Assembly (NCBI RefSeq): GCF_905233635.1
Contig: NZ_CAJODG010000031.1
Coordinates: forward strand, 1-47,571
Length of the DNA: 47,571 nucleotides
DNA from: Selenomonas sp. AE3005
GTDB taxonomy: Bacteria; Bacillota; Negativicutes; Selenomonadales; Selenomonadaceae
Direction of reading: 5' to 3'
In this document: piece by piece, positions 15,987-23,971 of the stretch
Numbering within the stretch: position 1 is the first letter of the stretch
Layout of the letters: every line of letters begins with the position of its first letter
Position numbers and translations under genes: made by a program
The notes under the pieces: generated by a model
Told to the model about the DNA's origin: nothing
Databases searched by the model: none
Seen by the model: the letters and a program-made list of their open reading frames with translations, nothing else

Positions 15987-17330
15987 TCAGTTTTCCAAAA
16001 CGACTTCAAGTTCTTCGAGGGTTTTCTTTTTGCTTTCTTTGCCGAGCAGGATGACGACGGCGGAGATGATGACAAAGACGGAGGCAAACATCAGGAAGAT
16101 GGTGTTCATGCCAAAGGCATTGCCGAGCATGACACCTACGAGCATGGGGGCCAGCATGCCGCCGATACGGCCAAAGCCGGCAGCCCAGCCGCTGCCTAAA
16201 GCACGAATTTGCGTCGGGTATTGTTCAGGCGTGTAGGTGTAGATAACACCCCAGGCTCCCAGGTTGAAGAAACTCATGGCTGCGCCCCAGGCCAGCAGTG
16301 TTTCCGGCGCGGCAGCATTGCCGAAGAAGAAACTGCAGACACCGGACAGGAGCAGGAACAGGGACAGGGTGTACTTGCGGCCGATGACGTCAACGAGCCA
16401 GGCGGCGGCATAATAGCCGGGGAGCTGGGCAAGTGTCATAATCAGTACGTACTCAAAAGTCTTGACGACGGCAAAGCCCTGAGCATAAACGATGGAAGGC
16501 AGCCACATAAAGATACCGTAGTAGCTGAATACAATACCGAACCAGGCCAGCCACAGCATGGCTGTACGCGTGCGGAAGGGCTTGCTCCAGAGGGCTGTAA
16601 ATTTAGGGGCGGTTTCCTGTTCACGTTTGATGGCTGACATGTCAGTCGTACCGGTAAAGGGCTGGCTTTTTACACCGAGTTTCTTTTCCAGCAGCAGGAT
16701 TACGTCCTGGGCCTCTTTGATACGGTTCTTCGTCAGCAGATAGCGGATGGATTCCGGCATGTGCAGGCGAATCAGGAATACGTAGAGGGCAGGCAGGGTG
16801 CCGATGACAAACGCAATTTGCCAGCCAAAGACGGGAATAACCAGATAGGAAATGCAGGCGGCTACCAGCCAGCCTACGCCCCAGAAACTTTCCAACAGGA
16901 CGATGAAACGGCCGCGCAGGTGTGACGGCGCATACTCACTCATGAGGGTGGCCGCTACCGGCAGTTCACCGCCCAGGCCAAAACCGACGAGAAAGCGGAA
17001 AACCAGCAGGGATTCATAGCTCCAGGCCAGAGCACACATACCCGTGGACAGGCTGTAAAGCAGGACGGTAATGGAGAAAACTTTTTTGCGGCCGATACGG
17101 TCAGCCAAGGTGCCGGCCAGTACCGCACCCAGTGCCATGCCGATAAGGCCGATGGAACCAATCCAGCCTACCTGCGCCGGGCTAAGACTCCACTCTTTGG
17201 CCAGCACCGGCAGAACAAAGGCGATAAGCCCTGTGTCCATCGAGTCAAACAGCCAGCCCAATCCTGTAAGAATGAGCAGCTTGTAATGAAAGGAACCCAC
17301 AGGCAGGGATTCCAAGCGCTGTAAAATCAT
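15987..17330 (-). CDS. niaP: MFS transporter, probable niacin (NiaP-like) permease
   Basis: A 447-residue, 12-TM major facilitator of the aromatic-acid/sugar-porter-like group. Signatures are LTGLGWLFDSMDTGLIAFVLP at TM1, GTLADRIGRKK between TM2 and TM3, and RFLVGFGLGGELPVAATLMSE at TM4-5. The opening LQRLESLPVGSFHYK is typical of the NiaP (YceI) branch. The ATG at 17330 has AAGAGG 8 bases upstream. The promoter is overlaid by a palindrome resembling NiaR sites, which supports nicotinate/nicotinamide as substrate; transport specificity remains inferred. Confidence 0.8.
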   Translation of the reverse strand: MILQRLESLPVGSFHYKLLILTGLGWLFDSMDTGLIAFVLPVLAKEWSLSPAQVGWIGSIGLIGMALGAVLAGTLADRIGRKKVFSITVLLYSLSTGMCALAWSYESLLVFRFLVGFGLGGELPVAATLMSEYAPSHLRGRFIVLLESFWGVGWLVAACISYLVIPVFGWQIAFVIGTLPALYVFLIRLHMPESIRYLLTKNRIKEAQDVILLLEKKLGVKSQPFTGTTDMSAIKREQETAPKFTALWSKPFRTRTAMLWLAWFGIVFSYYGIFMWLPSIVYAQGFAVVKTFEYVLIMTLAQLPGYYAAAWLVDVIGRKYTLSLFLLLSGVCSFFFGNAAAPETLLAWGAAMSFFNLGAWGVIYTYTPEQYPTQIRALGSGWAAGFGRIGGMLAPMLVGVMLGNAFGMNTIFLMFASVFVIISAVVILLGKESKKKTLEELEVVLEN

Positions 17331-17390
17331 GTGATAAACCTCTTTTCTACAAATGCGACAACTGTCATGACAATGAAAATAACAATTTGC

Positions 17391-17419
17391 ATTATACACT
17401 GTCTTGACACCTGTAGCAA
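17391..17419 (-). promoter_or_regulatory. niaP promoter overlapped by a palindromic operator
   Basis: On the minus strand, TTGCTA (17419-17414), a 17-bp spacer and TATAAT (17396-17391). The spacer and both boxes are covered by an imperfect palindrome at 17395-17415 with half-sites TACACTGTC and GACACCTGTA. This placement is that of a repressor site; TGTC/GACA cores of this form are reminiscent of NiaR operators of Firmicutes. Confidence 0.6.
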
Positions 17420-17465
17420 CCCCTGAAAGAAAATAATTGCTGTAGATGATTTTTGGACAGGGAAA

Positions 17466-17474
17466 TGCTATAAT
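17466..17474 (+). promoter_or_regulatory. Extended -10 promoter of the SGNH hydrolase gene
   Basis: TGCTATAAT, a perfect -10 with TG extension; the -35 is weak. The gene starts 40 bases downstream after AAGGAG. Confidence 0.5.
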
Positions 17475-17514
17475 TAGATGGTATTACTAAAGACCAATAA
17501 GGAGTTATTTACTT

Positions 17515-18915
17515 ATGCAAAAAATAAAGGGATGGCTGTTAGCTGGCGGTATCTCGCTGACAGCCGGACTGCTGCTTAATATGAATGTTACCTGTGGTGC
17601 GGCACAAAACAGCGATTCGGTGCGGATAAAGATTGGCCAGCCGGCTGTGACAAATACGGCCAAACCGGCTGCGGCGGAGCAGAAACCTGCCGCGACTGTC
17701 AGCCCTGTCAAGGAGAATGTTATGGACAGAATAAGAAACGTCCAGCTTTCCTGGAAGGAAATCCCCAGTGCGGTTCGCTATCAGGTGGTGATACTTAAAT
17801 CAGCTGAGGACAGCAAGGAAAATATCGTTCAGACTTATGATTATGTATTTACCAATGGCCTGACCGTGGATTTAAGCCGTTTTGGGGCAGAGGCCAAGGC
17901 TTTTTACTGGAAAGTATGTCCGCTTGATTACAATGGCCGCCCCTTGGGAAATCATTATTTTTCCAAGCCACGGCCGGTTATGGACAGCAAGGTGAACGTT
18001 AACGCGCCCAAGCCCACTACGCAGTTTGAGCGGATGGATTACTTCCCCCTGTATCCGGTGTTTTCCTGGGTGCCTTATGGCAAGGCCAAGCAGCATGAAG
18101 TGCAGGTATATCAGGTAACCGGCAGTGAGGAAAAACTTATCCGCACCCTGCAGGGCGGTGAGTATGATGTTTATGAGGACGGCGGCTACACTGTGCCGGG
18201 CAGATATTTTTGGCGTGTACGTGCCTTGAATAAAGATGGCAGTCCTTTGGGTGGTTGGTCGGAGAAAAGCTATTTTACCATCAAAGGCGATAAAACACCG
18301 CTGGCTGCACTGGGGGACAGCATTACCCATGGCGGCGGGGCCATGTCGGTATCGCCGGGGTATCTGCTTTATGACTGGGAGTCTTATTGTCAGGTACCGG
18401 TGAAGAATCTGGGCTATAGCGGCAATACCACCGAGGCCATGCTGGAGCGGTTTGAACGCGACGTACTGCCCTTTTCCCCCCGGGTGCTGGTGGTGATGGG
18501 CGGCGTTAATGACTACCGCCTGGGTACTACCGGCTGGCAGACGGTGGAAAATCTCAAAGCCATCAAGGCCAAATGTGACGCCTACGGGATTATCGTGGTG
18601 TTCTTGACAGTGACGCCGATAAACCCACCGCTGATGGTCAGCCGTGCGCATATCGAACAGCCGCCTTATGACTGGCAGACACATCAGAAGTACATCAACG
18701 ACTGGGTGAAACAGCAGCCTTTCTTTGTAGATGTGGCCAGTGCTCTGACCGACAGTATGGGCAATCTGCGCGACACCTACACTACGGATGGCCTGCACCC
18801 CGATTACTACGGCAAAAAATACATCGGTGAGCAGGTCGGGCGGTATCTGAAGGCACATTTTGCCTGGGTTACGAATACGCTGACGAAAAAGCCCATTCCG
18901 ACTTACAATGACTAG
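17515..18915 (+). CDS. Secreted SGNH/GDSL-type hydrolase with N-terminal fibronectin-like domains
   Basis: A 466-residue exported protein. A signal peptide covers about residues 1-30. After an alanine/proline linker come two beta-rich segments that look like fibronectin-III-type repeats (LSWKEIPSAVRYQVVI and FSWVPYGKAKQHEVQV, each later FYWKV/YFWRVRAL). The SGNH esterase domain occupies about 260-450: block I GDSITHG with the nucleophile serine, block III GGVND, and block V DGLHPD with the Asp/His pair. It probably acts in the periplasm or at the envelope on an ester or acetyl group of a glycan; the substrate is unknown. A good SD (17499-17504) precedes the ATG. Confidence 0.85.
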   Translation: MQKIKGWLLAGGISLTAGLLLNMNVTCGAAQNSDSVRIKIGQPAVTNTAKPAAAEQKPAATVSPVKENVMDRIRNVQLSWKEIPSAVRYQVVILKSAEDSKENIVQTYDYVFTNGLTVDLSRFGAEAKAFYWKVCPLDYNGRPLGNHYFSKPRPVMDSKVNVNAPKPTTQFERMDYFPLYPVFSWVPYGKAKQHEVQVYQVTGSEEKLIRTLQGGEYDVYEDGGYTVPGRYFWRVRALNKDGSPLGGWSEKSYFTIKGDKTPLAALGDSITHGGGAMSVSPGYLLYDWESYCQVPVKNLGYSGNTTEAMLERFERDVLPFSPRVLVVMGGVNDYRLGTTGWQTVENLKAIKAKCDAYGIIVVFLTVTPINPPLMVSRAHIEQPPYDWQTHQKYINDWVKQQPFFVDVASALTDSMGNLRDTYTTDGLHPDYYGKKYIGEQVGRYLKAHFAWVTNTLTKKPIPTYND

Positions 18916-19020
18916 GGCATTTTTGCATTTTTAACCCAGTTATAATGACAAAGGCCGTATTTTGCTTTAAAATATAAAGTATAATAGAAAGTAATATGAA
19001 TTAAGGGGAAGGTGGAAGTT

Positions 19021-20058
19021 ATGAGAAAGATATGGGGAATCCTGCTTGTAATTTCCTGTCTGCTGTCTGGTGTATGTATGGCTGCCCCCCAACAGATAAC
19101 CGCTACAGGTGTATATGTCATGGGAGAGAATGACTCGCCGAAAATTGCCAAGGACGCAGCCAGGCAGGAGGCTATGCGCTCAGCTGTGGAAAAAGCCGGG
19201 GTATATGTGGAAAGCTACTCACGGACGCAGAACATGCAGCTGACGGCTGATGATATCAAGGTCATTTCCGGGGCTGTGCTGAAGGTTTTACAGGAACAGG
19301 CTGTGCCGGAACTGTCCGCAGGTGTATGGAAATACACGGTCACACTGAATTGTGAGGTAGACACGGATAAAATCGACCTCAAAGCCATGATGGACAACCG
19401 TAAAGAACTGGAAAAACTCCAGCAGGAGCGTGACGCGCTGAAAAAGCAAAACGAGGAACTGCTCGGAAAATACCGGAAAGCACAGGGACAGGAGAAAAAG
19501 GACCTGGAAGAGAAACTGGAGTCCCAGTATTCCCTGCAGGATGTTTTTGACCGCTGCGCTACCTATATTCAGCAGGGCGAACAGCGCCGTGCCATCTTCG
19601 AGCTGAACAAGGTTATCTCAGATACCAAGGTAAAGGACAGCCCACGGGCTTATGCTTATTACCTGCGCGGCCGGGCCTATTACGAGCGCAATATGGACAC
19701 CGAGGCGCTGGAAGATTTTGACGCTGCCAGTGCTACGCCGCACAATGATAATATCTATCCCGTATGGCGTGCCTATTACTATCGGGGGCTGATTTACTCG
19801 GACAGGGAGCAGTGGACGCTGGCCTATGAAGAATTAAAAACAGCCTGGGAGGCCTCCGGCCGTAACGATGCAGAGATAGAGGCTGCCATGCAGCGTGCCA
19901 GACGCCATGCCTATCCTGATGCCCAACGTGAGGGCAGACGCCATATTCCCAGCCAGGGTGGTGGCCACCGTCCCAATAGTGGCAAAGACGCTATCAACTG
20001 GGAAAAAGTCGTTTCCGATGTATTGATTGACGTTATCCGCCAGGCGGCTAAGGGCTGA
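19021..20058 (+). CDS. Exported LPP20/FlgT-like protein with coiled coil and TPR-like region
   Basis: A 345-residue envelope protein. The N-terminus MRKIWGILLVISC reads as a signal sequence; VISC could serve as a lipobox, although cleavage after VCMA is also possible. Residues 25-120 resemble the LPP20/FlgT N-terminal fold (AARQEAMRSAVEKAGVYVES). Residues 125-165 form a charged coiled coil and 170-285 a TPR-like helical repeat (YYLRGRAYYERNMDTEALEDF). The glycine/histidine-rich tail ends in an amphipathic helix. The ATG at 19021 follows GGGGAAGGTGG. A perfect TATAAT lies at 18980-18985. Specific function unknown. Confidence 0.65.
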   Translation: MRKIWGILLVISCLLSGVCMAAPQQITATGVYVMGENDSPKIAKDAARQEAMRSAVEKAGVYVESYSRTQNMQLTADDIKVISGAVLKVLQEQAVPELSAGVWKYTVTLNCEVDTDKIDLKAMMDNRKELEKLQQERDALKKQNEELLGKYRKAQGQEKKDLEEKLESQYSLQDVFDRCATYIQQGEQRRAIFELNKVISDTKVKDSPRAYAYYLRGRAYYERNMDTEALEDFDAASATPHNDNIYPVWRAYYYRGLIYSDREQWTLAYEELKTAWEASGRNDAEIEAAMQRARRHAYPDAQREGRRHIPSQGGGHRPNSGKDAINWEKVVSDVLIDVIRQAAKG

Positions 20059-20111
20059 TAATCCTGGCCGGCAGATAAATCTTTTCCGTCAAGAAAGCGA
20101 GGATGAGAGTA

Positions 20112-20378
20112 GTGAAAGAGTATTCCTTTGCCCCCCAGGGCGTTTGCGCTAAGCAGATAACCTTTAGTATTGATGATGCCGGCAAATTACACAACGTGCA
20201 GTTTATGGGCGGCTGTCCCGGTAATCTGCAGGCTATCGGCAAGCTGGTAGAAGGGGCAGAACCCCAAAAGATTGCCGACATGCTGCGCGGCAATGACTGC
20301 CGCGGCCGCGGTACTTCCTGTGCTGACCAGTTGTCCATTGCCCTGACTGAGGCCTTGAACAGCGCTGGTGTCGCGTAA
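20112..20378 (+). CDS. TSCPD-domain protein (TIGR03905 type)
   Basis: An 88-residue protein with the TSCPD-like signature: GVCAKQITFSID, GGCPGNLQAIGKLVEG and RGTSCADQL. The domain also occurs at the C-terminus of some ribonucleotide reductases, and these small stand-alone proteins have conserved cysteines that suggest metal binding. I choose GTG 20112 because GAGG at 20099-20102 is at proper spacing; the ATG at 20103 directly abuts it. Function unknown. Confidence 0.8.
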   Translation: MKEYSFAPQGVCAKQITFSIDDAGKLHNVQFMGGCPGNLQAIGKLVEGAEPQKIADMLRGNDCRGRGTSCADQLSIALTEALNSAGVA

Positions 20379-20399
20379 ATAATAACTCATAGGCAGAAA

Positions 20400-20429
20400 A
20401 ACTGGTGTCATTTTGTGATGGCACCAGTT
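20400..20429. terminator. Hairpin between the TSCPD gene and the tRNA promoter
   Basis: A 12-bp stem (20400-20411 with 20418-20429, one G-U or C-A mismatch) is followed by an A-run, not a T-run, on the plus strand, while the minus strand gets a T-rich tail. It is probably a weak terminator for the TSCPD operon. Confidence 0.4.
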
Positions 20430-20441
20430 AAAAAAAAACTA

Positions 20442-20470
20442 TTGACAATGACCTGACATATCCGTATAAT
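20442..20470 (+). promoter_or_regulatory. Full-consensus promoter of the tRNA-Asp/tRNA-Phe operon
   Basis: TTGACA (20442-20447), 17 bp and TATAAT (20465-20470): a perfect sigma-A promoter, as is usual for stable RNA genes. Confidence 0.9.
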
Positions 20471-20501
20471 TATGTCTTGTGAGTGACACACTTGCAAAAA
20501 T

Positions 20502-20578
20502 GGCCCGGTAGTTTAGTTGGTTAGAATGCCGCCCTGTCACGGCGGAGGTCAGGGGTTCAAGTCCCCTTCGGGTCGCCA
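20502..20578 (+). tRNA. tRNA-Asp (GTC)
   Basis: A 77-nt cloverleaf with anticodon GTC in the loop CTGTCAC, a TTCAAGT T-loop and an encoded CCA. The acceptor stem is GGCCCGG/TCGGGTC with wobbles. Confidence 0.97.
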
Positions 20579-20581
20579 TTT

Positions 20582-20657
20582 GCCTCTGTAGCTCAGTTGG
20601 TAGAGCAGGGGACTGAAAATCCCCGTGTCAGTGGTTCGATTCCGCTCGGAGGCACCA
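20582..20657 (+). tRNA. tRNA-Phe (GAA)
   Basis: A 76-nt cloverleaf with anticodon GAA in CTGAAAA, acceptor GCCTCTG/CGGAGGC, T-loop TTCGATT and an encoded CCA. Only three bases separate it from tRNA-Asp, so the pair is one transcript. Confidence 0.97.
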
Positions 20658-20668
20658 CTAAAAAAATA

Positions 20669-20707
20669 AAATCCTTGTCATAGCAACGGCTTTGACAAGG
20701 ATTTTTT
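20669..20707 (+). terminator. Terminator of the tRNA operon
   Basis: Stem AAATCCTTGTCA/TGACAAGGATTT with a 12-nt loop and a T-run at 20702-20707. The A-run on the other side makes it usable by the convergent gene at 20727 as well. Confidence 0.85.
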
Positions 20708-20726
20708 GTATTTCGCTATACAGGCC

Positions 20727-20945
20727 TTACTTGGCGCGGAAATCAATATAGAGAATTTCCGGCACGGTAAACAGCATTAGTCCCTTCTTGGTAAAGAAGG
20801 AAAAGGAGTCAATGTTCTGTAGTTGGAAGGAGCTTAATTCATTGCTTTGCAGAAACTTCTGCCCGTCTTTGTCGGTATAGCGAATGGTCAAAATATCATC
20901 AACAGAGACGGAAGAACCGCCTTTCCAATGCACAACTGCTCTCAT
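20727..20945 (-). CDS. Small conserved-type protein of unknown function
   Basis: A 72-residue soluble protein starting MRAVVHWKGGSSVSV. It reads as alternating beta strands (ILTIRYTDKDG, FSFFTKKGLMLF, ILYIDF). I recognise no family. The start is well supported by AGGGGTG 7 bases before the ATG, and the gene ends against the tRNA terminator. No operon partner. Confidence 0.6.
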   Translation of the reverse strand: MRAVVHWKGGSSVSVDDILTIRYTDKDGQKFLQSNELSSFQLQNIDSFSFFTKKGLMLFTVPEILYIDFRAK

Positions 20946-21021
20946 GGTATCACCCCTAACATTTATTTAATTCGACACGGGAAAAAATTTTCCTGCTGGA
21001 GCAGTGCTATAGGTATGCTGT

Positions 21022-21029
21022 GTTATACT
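21022..21029 (+). promoter_or_regulatory. Extended -10 box upstream of the GDT1-family gene
   Basis: TATACT at 21024-21029, with TG one base upstream. The implied leader is under 45 nt, too short for a yybP-ykoY manganese riboswitch, which often precedes such genes. Confidence 0.35.
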
Positions 21030-21072
21030 GTAGGTGTGTAAAACTTGTGCAGGATTTTTAGGAGTGTAACGA

Positions 21073-21633
21073 ATGGAAGCATTTTGGGCAGCTTTTTTGC
21101 TTATATTTTTCGCAGAAATGGGAGATAAGACGCAGTTTCTGGTCATGGCACTGGCCGGCAGGTACAGCAGCCGCGCCGTGTTTACCGGCATGACGCTGGG
21201 CATAATCGTCGTGCATGGTCTGGCCGTGGCCGTTGGTGCTACCATCGGCAGCTTGATTTCGGCAGAAAAAATGACCATAGTGGCCTCGCTGCTCTTTATT
21301 TGCTTTGGCCTCTGGTCCTTGAAAGGCGAAACGGAGGACGAAGAAGAAAGTAAGGCCAGCCGTTTCGGCCCGGTAATGACCGTAGCCCTGACTTTTATCA
21401 TCGGGGAAATGGGGGATAAAACCCAGCTGGCGGCCGTGGCCCTGGCGTCAGAAATGGGCAACTGGCTTATGGTATTTGCCGGTGCCGTAGCCGGTATGGT
21501 TATCGCTGACGGCATGGGACTCGTGGCCGGCAATTACCTGCAAAAGAAAATATCGCCCCCGACCATGCAAAAATTGTCAGCGGCGATATTCATCGTATTT
21601 GGTGTGGCAGGCTTGGTGCAGTTTATGTTATAA
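21073..21633 (+). CDS. TMEM165/GDT1-family cation transporter (probable Mn2+ exporter)
   Basis: A 186-residue, six-TM protein with two halves, each carrying the diagnostic EMGDKTQ motif (residues 16-22 and about 115-121), separated by a charged cytosolic loop (GETEDEEES). UPF0016/GDT1 proteins exchange Mn2+ or Ca2+ for protons; bacterial members such as MneA/MntX export manganese. Length is full for the two-domain type. AGGAGTG (21060-21066) precedes the ATG. Substrate inferred from family. Confidence 0.85.
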   Translation: MEAFWAAFLLIFFAEMGDKTQFLVMALAGRYSSRAVFTGMTLGIIVVHGLAVAVGATIGSLISAEKMTIVASLLFICFGLWSLKGETEDEEESKASRFGPVMTVALTFIIGEMGDKTQLAAVALASEMGNWLMVFAGAVAGMVIADGMGLVAGNYLQKKISPPTMQKLSAAIFIVFGVAGLVQFML

Positions 21634-21733
21634 ATTTAGCTGTGGTTCATTTTATTTTGTCACGAATATATGCTATAATATGTATATATGTTTTCTATAC
21701 TTTGTATTACGAATAGACGAAGGAGTGGAGATA

Positions 21734-22009
21734 ATGCCAACAACTAAATCAATAAATATCCGCATTGATGAGGATTTGAAAAGTCAGTCTGACAAAGTGT
21801 TATCTGATTTAGGGCTGACAACCTCTGCTGTGGTATCAATGCTGCTAAAAACGATTGTCCGTAACAAGGCAGTCCCTGCGGAATTGTTCACCATTCGTGA
21901 ACAGGCAAGAAATAACGCCGAGTATTTGGCAAAACTTGACCGCAGCTTTGCCGAATACAAAGCAGGCTTAGGACAGCAACATGAACTGCTAGAGGTCAAT
22001 GATGTCTAA
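21734..22009 (+). CDS. relB: RelB/DinJ-family antitoxin
   Basis: A 91-residue protein with an N-terminal ribbon-helix-helix (TTKSINIRIDEDLKSQSDKVLSDLGLTTSAVVSMLLKT region) for DNA binding and dimerisation, and a charged C-terminal tail that would wrap the toxin. The ATG at 21734 is preceded by AGGAG; longer upstream frames are artefacts. It overlaps the YoeB-like toxin gene by 11 bases. The product should repress its own operon and neutralise the toxin. Confidence 0.85.
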   Translation: MPTTKSINIRIDEDLKSQSDKVLSDLGLTTSAVVSMLLKTIVRNKAVPAELFTIREQARNNAEYLAKLDRSFAEYKAGLGQQHELLEVNDV

Positions 22010-22268
22010 TTTAGTATGGACACCTACTGCTTGGTCAGAATATTTGTCTTGGCAGGTTGAGGACAGAAAGACATTGAAACGCGTTAATGAACTGATAAGA
22101 GATATCGAGCGTAATGGCTTGCGCAAAGGGATAGGCAAGCCAGAACCGTTAAGGCATTATCCAGCTTGGAGCAGAAGAATTGATGATAAGAACCGCTTAG
22201 TATATAATGCGGATAATGATGGAAATTTGATAGTCTTTTCGTGTAAGGGACACTATCAGGATAAATGA
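21999..22268 (+). CDS. yoeB: YoeB/Txe-family mRNA interferase toxin
   Basis: An 89-residue RelE-superfamily toxin of the YoeB branch: LVWTPTAWSEYLSWQ at the start, IGKPEPLRHYPAWSRRIDDKNRLVY in the core and FSCKGHYQDK at the C-terminus, which includes the conserved His and Tyr near the end. Such toxins cut mRNA in the ribosomal A site. Full length, no damage seen. Pairing with a RelB/DinJ rather than a YefM antitoxin is a mixed combination, though seen in Firmicutes. Confidence 0.9.
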   Translation: MMSNLVWTPTAWSEYLSWQVEDRKTLKRVNELIRDIERNGLRKGIGKPEPLRHYPAWSRRIDDKNRLVYNADNDGNLIVFSCKGHYQDK

Positions 22269-22282
22269 TTGGTTTTGTTTTT

Positions 22283-22648
22283 TTACTCCTGCAGTTTGAT
22301 AATAAAATCCTGAACAAAGTTAAGGAAATCTTCCCTCTTGTCAGCTGGTATGGTTGAGTAGGCCAGCAAAAGCTGCTGTTCCCGTTGGGTGAGTTGCAGT
22401 TTGGTGGCTAATTCAGTTACAAGGTCGGCGCGATGGCTCACAAACATTTCCCCTGTGCCATGGCGCAGGTATTCTTCGTTTATATTGTACTCAGCAATCA
22501 GCTGGGAAATGACACGCTCTGTGATGGGGCGTGTCTCTTTTTCGTATTGGCCAATGGTGGTTTGGCTTAGGTTGATACGAGCGCCAAAGTCAGTTTGATT
22601 CAGATTAAGAACTTTGCGGATGGCCTTTAAGCGTTCCCCTATACTCAT
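22283..22648 (-). CDS. XRE-family transcriptional regulator (phage-repressor-like)
   Basis: A 121-residue protein with an N-terminal helix-turn-helix (SIGERLKAIRKVLNLNQTDFGARINLSQTTIGQYE region, residues 2-38) and a helical C-terminal half. The ATG at 22648 follows GAGGTGATT. The long hydrophobic extension possible upstream is not coding-like. It is divergent from the second XRE gene at 22870, with shared AT-rich control DNA; TAGTGA half-sites there suggest autorepression. Confidence 0.75.
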   Translation of the reverse strand: MSIGERLKAIRKVLNLNQTDFGARINLSQTTIGQYEKETRPITERVISQLIAEYNINEEYLRHGTGEMFVSHRADLVTELATKLQLTQREQQLLLAYSTIPADKREDFLNFVQDFIIKLQE

Positions 22649-22670
22649 AGAAATAATCACCTCATAATAA

Positions 22671-22765
22671 AGTATAAAAAAATATATAGTGAAAAGCAAT
22701 AAAAATATCTTGCAATAAATAGTGATAAATATTATAATTAAAATAAAATAACTCAAATCACTATT
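22671..22765 (-). promoter_or_regulatory. Promoter and TAGTGA operators of the minus-strand XRE gene
   Basis: On the minus strand, TTGCTT (22699-22694), 17 bp and TATACT (22676-22671). TAGTGA lies in the spacer (22687-22692), recurs at 22720-22725 and appears inverted as TCACTA at 22758-22763. The latter two form a 9-bp dyad, AATAGTGAT/ATCACTATT. This is the pattern of a self-repressing XRE regulator. Confidence 0.5.
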
Positions 22766-22770
22766 GACTT

Positions 22771-22837
22771 AAATTGCATATATTTGATGTAATACGGCGA
22801 ATATATGCACTACAAACGAGCCAATAAATGCGATAAT
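22771..22837 (+). repeat. Duplicated promoter-region segment, copy 1 (upstream of XRE gene)
   Basis: 67 bp that align without gaps to 25458-25524 upstream of the autotransporter; the first 29 bases are identical. It contains the dyad GCATATA (22776-22782) and TATATGC (22802-22808), and ends in the shared TGCGATAAT, a possible extended -10. Confidence 0.75.
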
Positions 22838-22869
22838 ATAACGAGAGTGATTGTGAAGGGGTGAACATT

Positions 22870-23136
22870 GTGGGGATTAGCAGGAAAATGTTCTATCGGC
22901 AAATCGGTGCCAAAGTTGCATATTATCGCGCATTAAACGATTTAGACCAGGAACAGCTGGCCAAAAAGGTGCATATCAGTCAAAGTACCCTGAGCCGGAT
23001 TGAGGGCGGCAGGTACGGTGACAATATATCCATTGCCATGCTATTGGACATAGCAGAAGGCTTGAATATTGACCCGTCCTTGCTGATGACCTTTTCGGAG
23101 ACAGATAGGGAAATGTGGCAGCAGGAACTTGAATAA
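22870..23136 (+). CDS. Small XRE-family transcriptional regulator
   Basis: An 88-residue HTH protein that is little more than its DNA-binding domain. Helices 2-3 are in QEQLAKKVHISQSTLSRIEGG, followed by a short C-terminal helix region. Start GTG at 22870, with AAGGGG at 22855-22860. Its promoter region shares a 67-bp segment with that of the autotransporter operon 2.7 kb downstream, making it the best candidate regulator of that operon. Followed by a strong terminator. Confidence 0.75.
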   Translation: MGISRKMFYRQIGAKVAYYRALNDLDQEQLAKKVHISQSTLSRIEGGRYGDNISIAMLLDIAEGLNIDPSLLMTFSETDREMWQQELE

Positions 23137-23153
23137 TCCCATATAAAGTAATA

Positions 23154-23201
23154 GACCAGTTGGGCAACTTCTTATTGAGAAGTTGTCTGACTGGCCTTTT
23201 T
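23154..23201 (+). terminator. Terminator of the second XRE gene
   Basis: A two-part stem, CCAGT/ACTGG outside and CAACTTCT/AGAAGTTG inside, followed by CCTTTTT (23195-23201). Confidence 0.8.
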
Positions 23202-23258
23202 GCTATTGAGTTCCACCATTACTTTATCAACAGTATGGAAGGAACCCAACAGGTACTT
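23172..23258 (-). pseudogene. Remnant of a short protein C-terminus (VDKVMVELN), related to 25203-25280
   Basis: Read on the minus strand, an open frame encodes LLGSFHTVDKVMVELN followed by a lysine/serine tail and a stop at 23172-23174. A homologous stretch at 25203-25280 encodes LVGPFHSVDEVMVELNA-stop. Several differences are synonymous or conservative, which suggests shared protein-coding ancestry. The pattern resembles the tail of small antitoxins, but the family is not certain. It overlaps the XRE terminator. Confidence 0.35.
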
Positions 23259-23303
23259 TTTTAGGATTATAAAGTAAAAGAACATAAATGTAGTGGATTT
23301 TTT

Positions 23304-23768
23304 TTACCGTCTATCCAATATGAATCCTTCTGAAGTCTCGAAGCCGTAGATGTCCTCCAAGGTTTCGGAAATTTGTCTAGTGGTCATGCCTTTGGCATAC
23401 ATAGAGATAATTTTCTCGTCGATGGCGGAAATATCCTTCTGGCGCTTCTTGACTATCTGGGGCTGAAAGGAGGAGTGGCGATCCTGCGGGACATCAATCT
23501 GAAAACTGCCATAGCTGCTGTTGACACGCTTGGTTTTGTAGCCGTTACGGGCATTCTCACTATCGGAGCGCTCAGACTGGCTATAGCCAAGATGCTCATC
23601 CATTTCCGTTTCCATCATTTGCTTGATGGTGCCACCGCGCAAGTCTTTCAGGGCATCCTGAATGTCGGTGGCGCTCTTGATGTTGTACTCTTGGAACAAC
23701 TGCTGGATGATGGCACGCTTGCCATCGGTCATTTCTACTTTGTGAATTTCTTTTTTCTGTCTTGCCAT
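23304..23768 (-). pseudogene. Truncated IS256-family (Mutator-like) transposase
   Basis: 154 residues that match the N-terminal third of IS256-family transposases: LKDLRGGTIKQMMETEMDEHLGY, RNGYKTKRV and YAKGMTTRQISETLEDIYG. The frame stops soon after, before the DDE catalytic core; full-length relatives run to about 400 residues. No rest of the gene is seen downstream, so it is an inactive remnant. The RBS AGGAG lies inside the adjacent hairpin. Confidence 0.85.
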
Positions 23769-23773
23769 AATAA

Positions 23774-23816
23774 AAGGTCTCCTATGATTTGTTTATATTT
23801 TATCATAGAAGACCTT
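23774..23816. repeat. Hairpin at the 5' end of the IS256 remnant
   Basis: Arms AAGGTCTCCTATGAT (23774-23788) and ATCATAGAAGACCTT (23802-23816) match at 14 of 15 positions. The location just before the transposase start suggests the remaining end of the insertion sequence, or a hairpin that hides its ribosome-binding site. Confidence 0.5.
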
Positions 23817-23971
23817 ATGATTCGATATGATATCAATTTACAGAGATTTTTTCATACTCTCAATATTCAGCGTATGCTGTCTCTTGGAGAAGAAAATCGC
23901 AACTATTGTCAGTTAGCTTTTGTCTACTCGACAGATATAAAAGATAACTCTCTCCTCCTTCGTACATCAAC

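Noticed and set aside
20980..21072. yybP-ykoY manganese riboswitch before the GDT1-family gene
   Set aside because: The distance from the -10 box to the start codon leaves a leader under 45 nt, too short for that aptamer.
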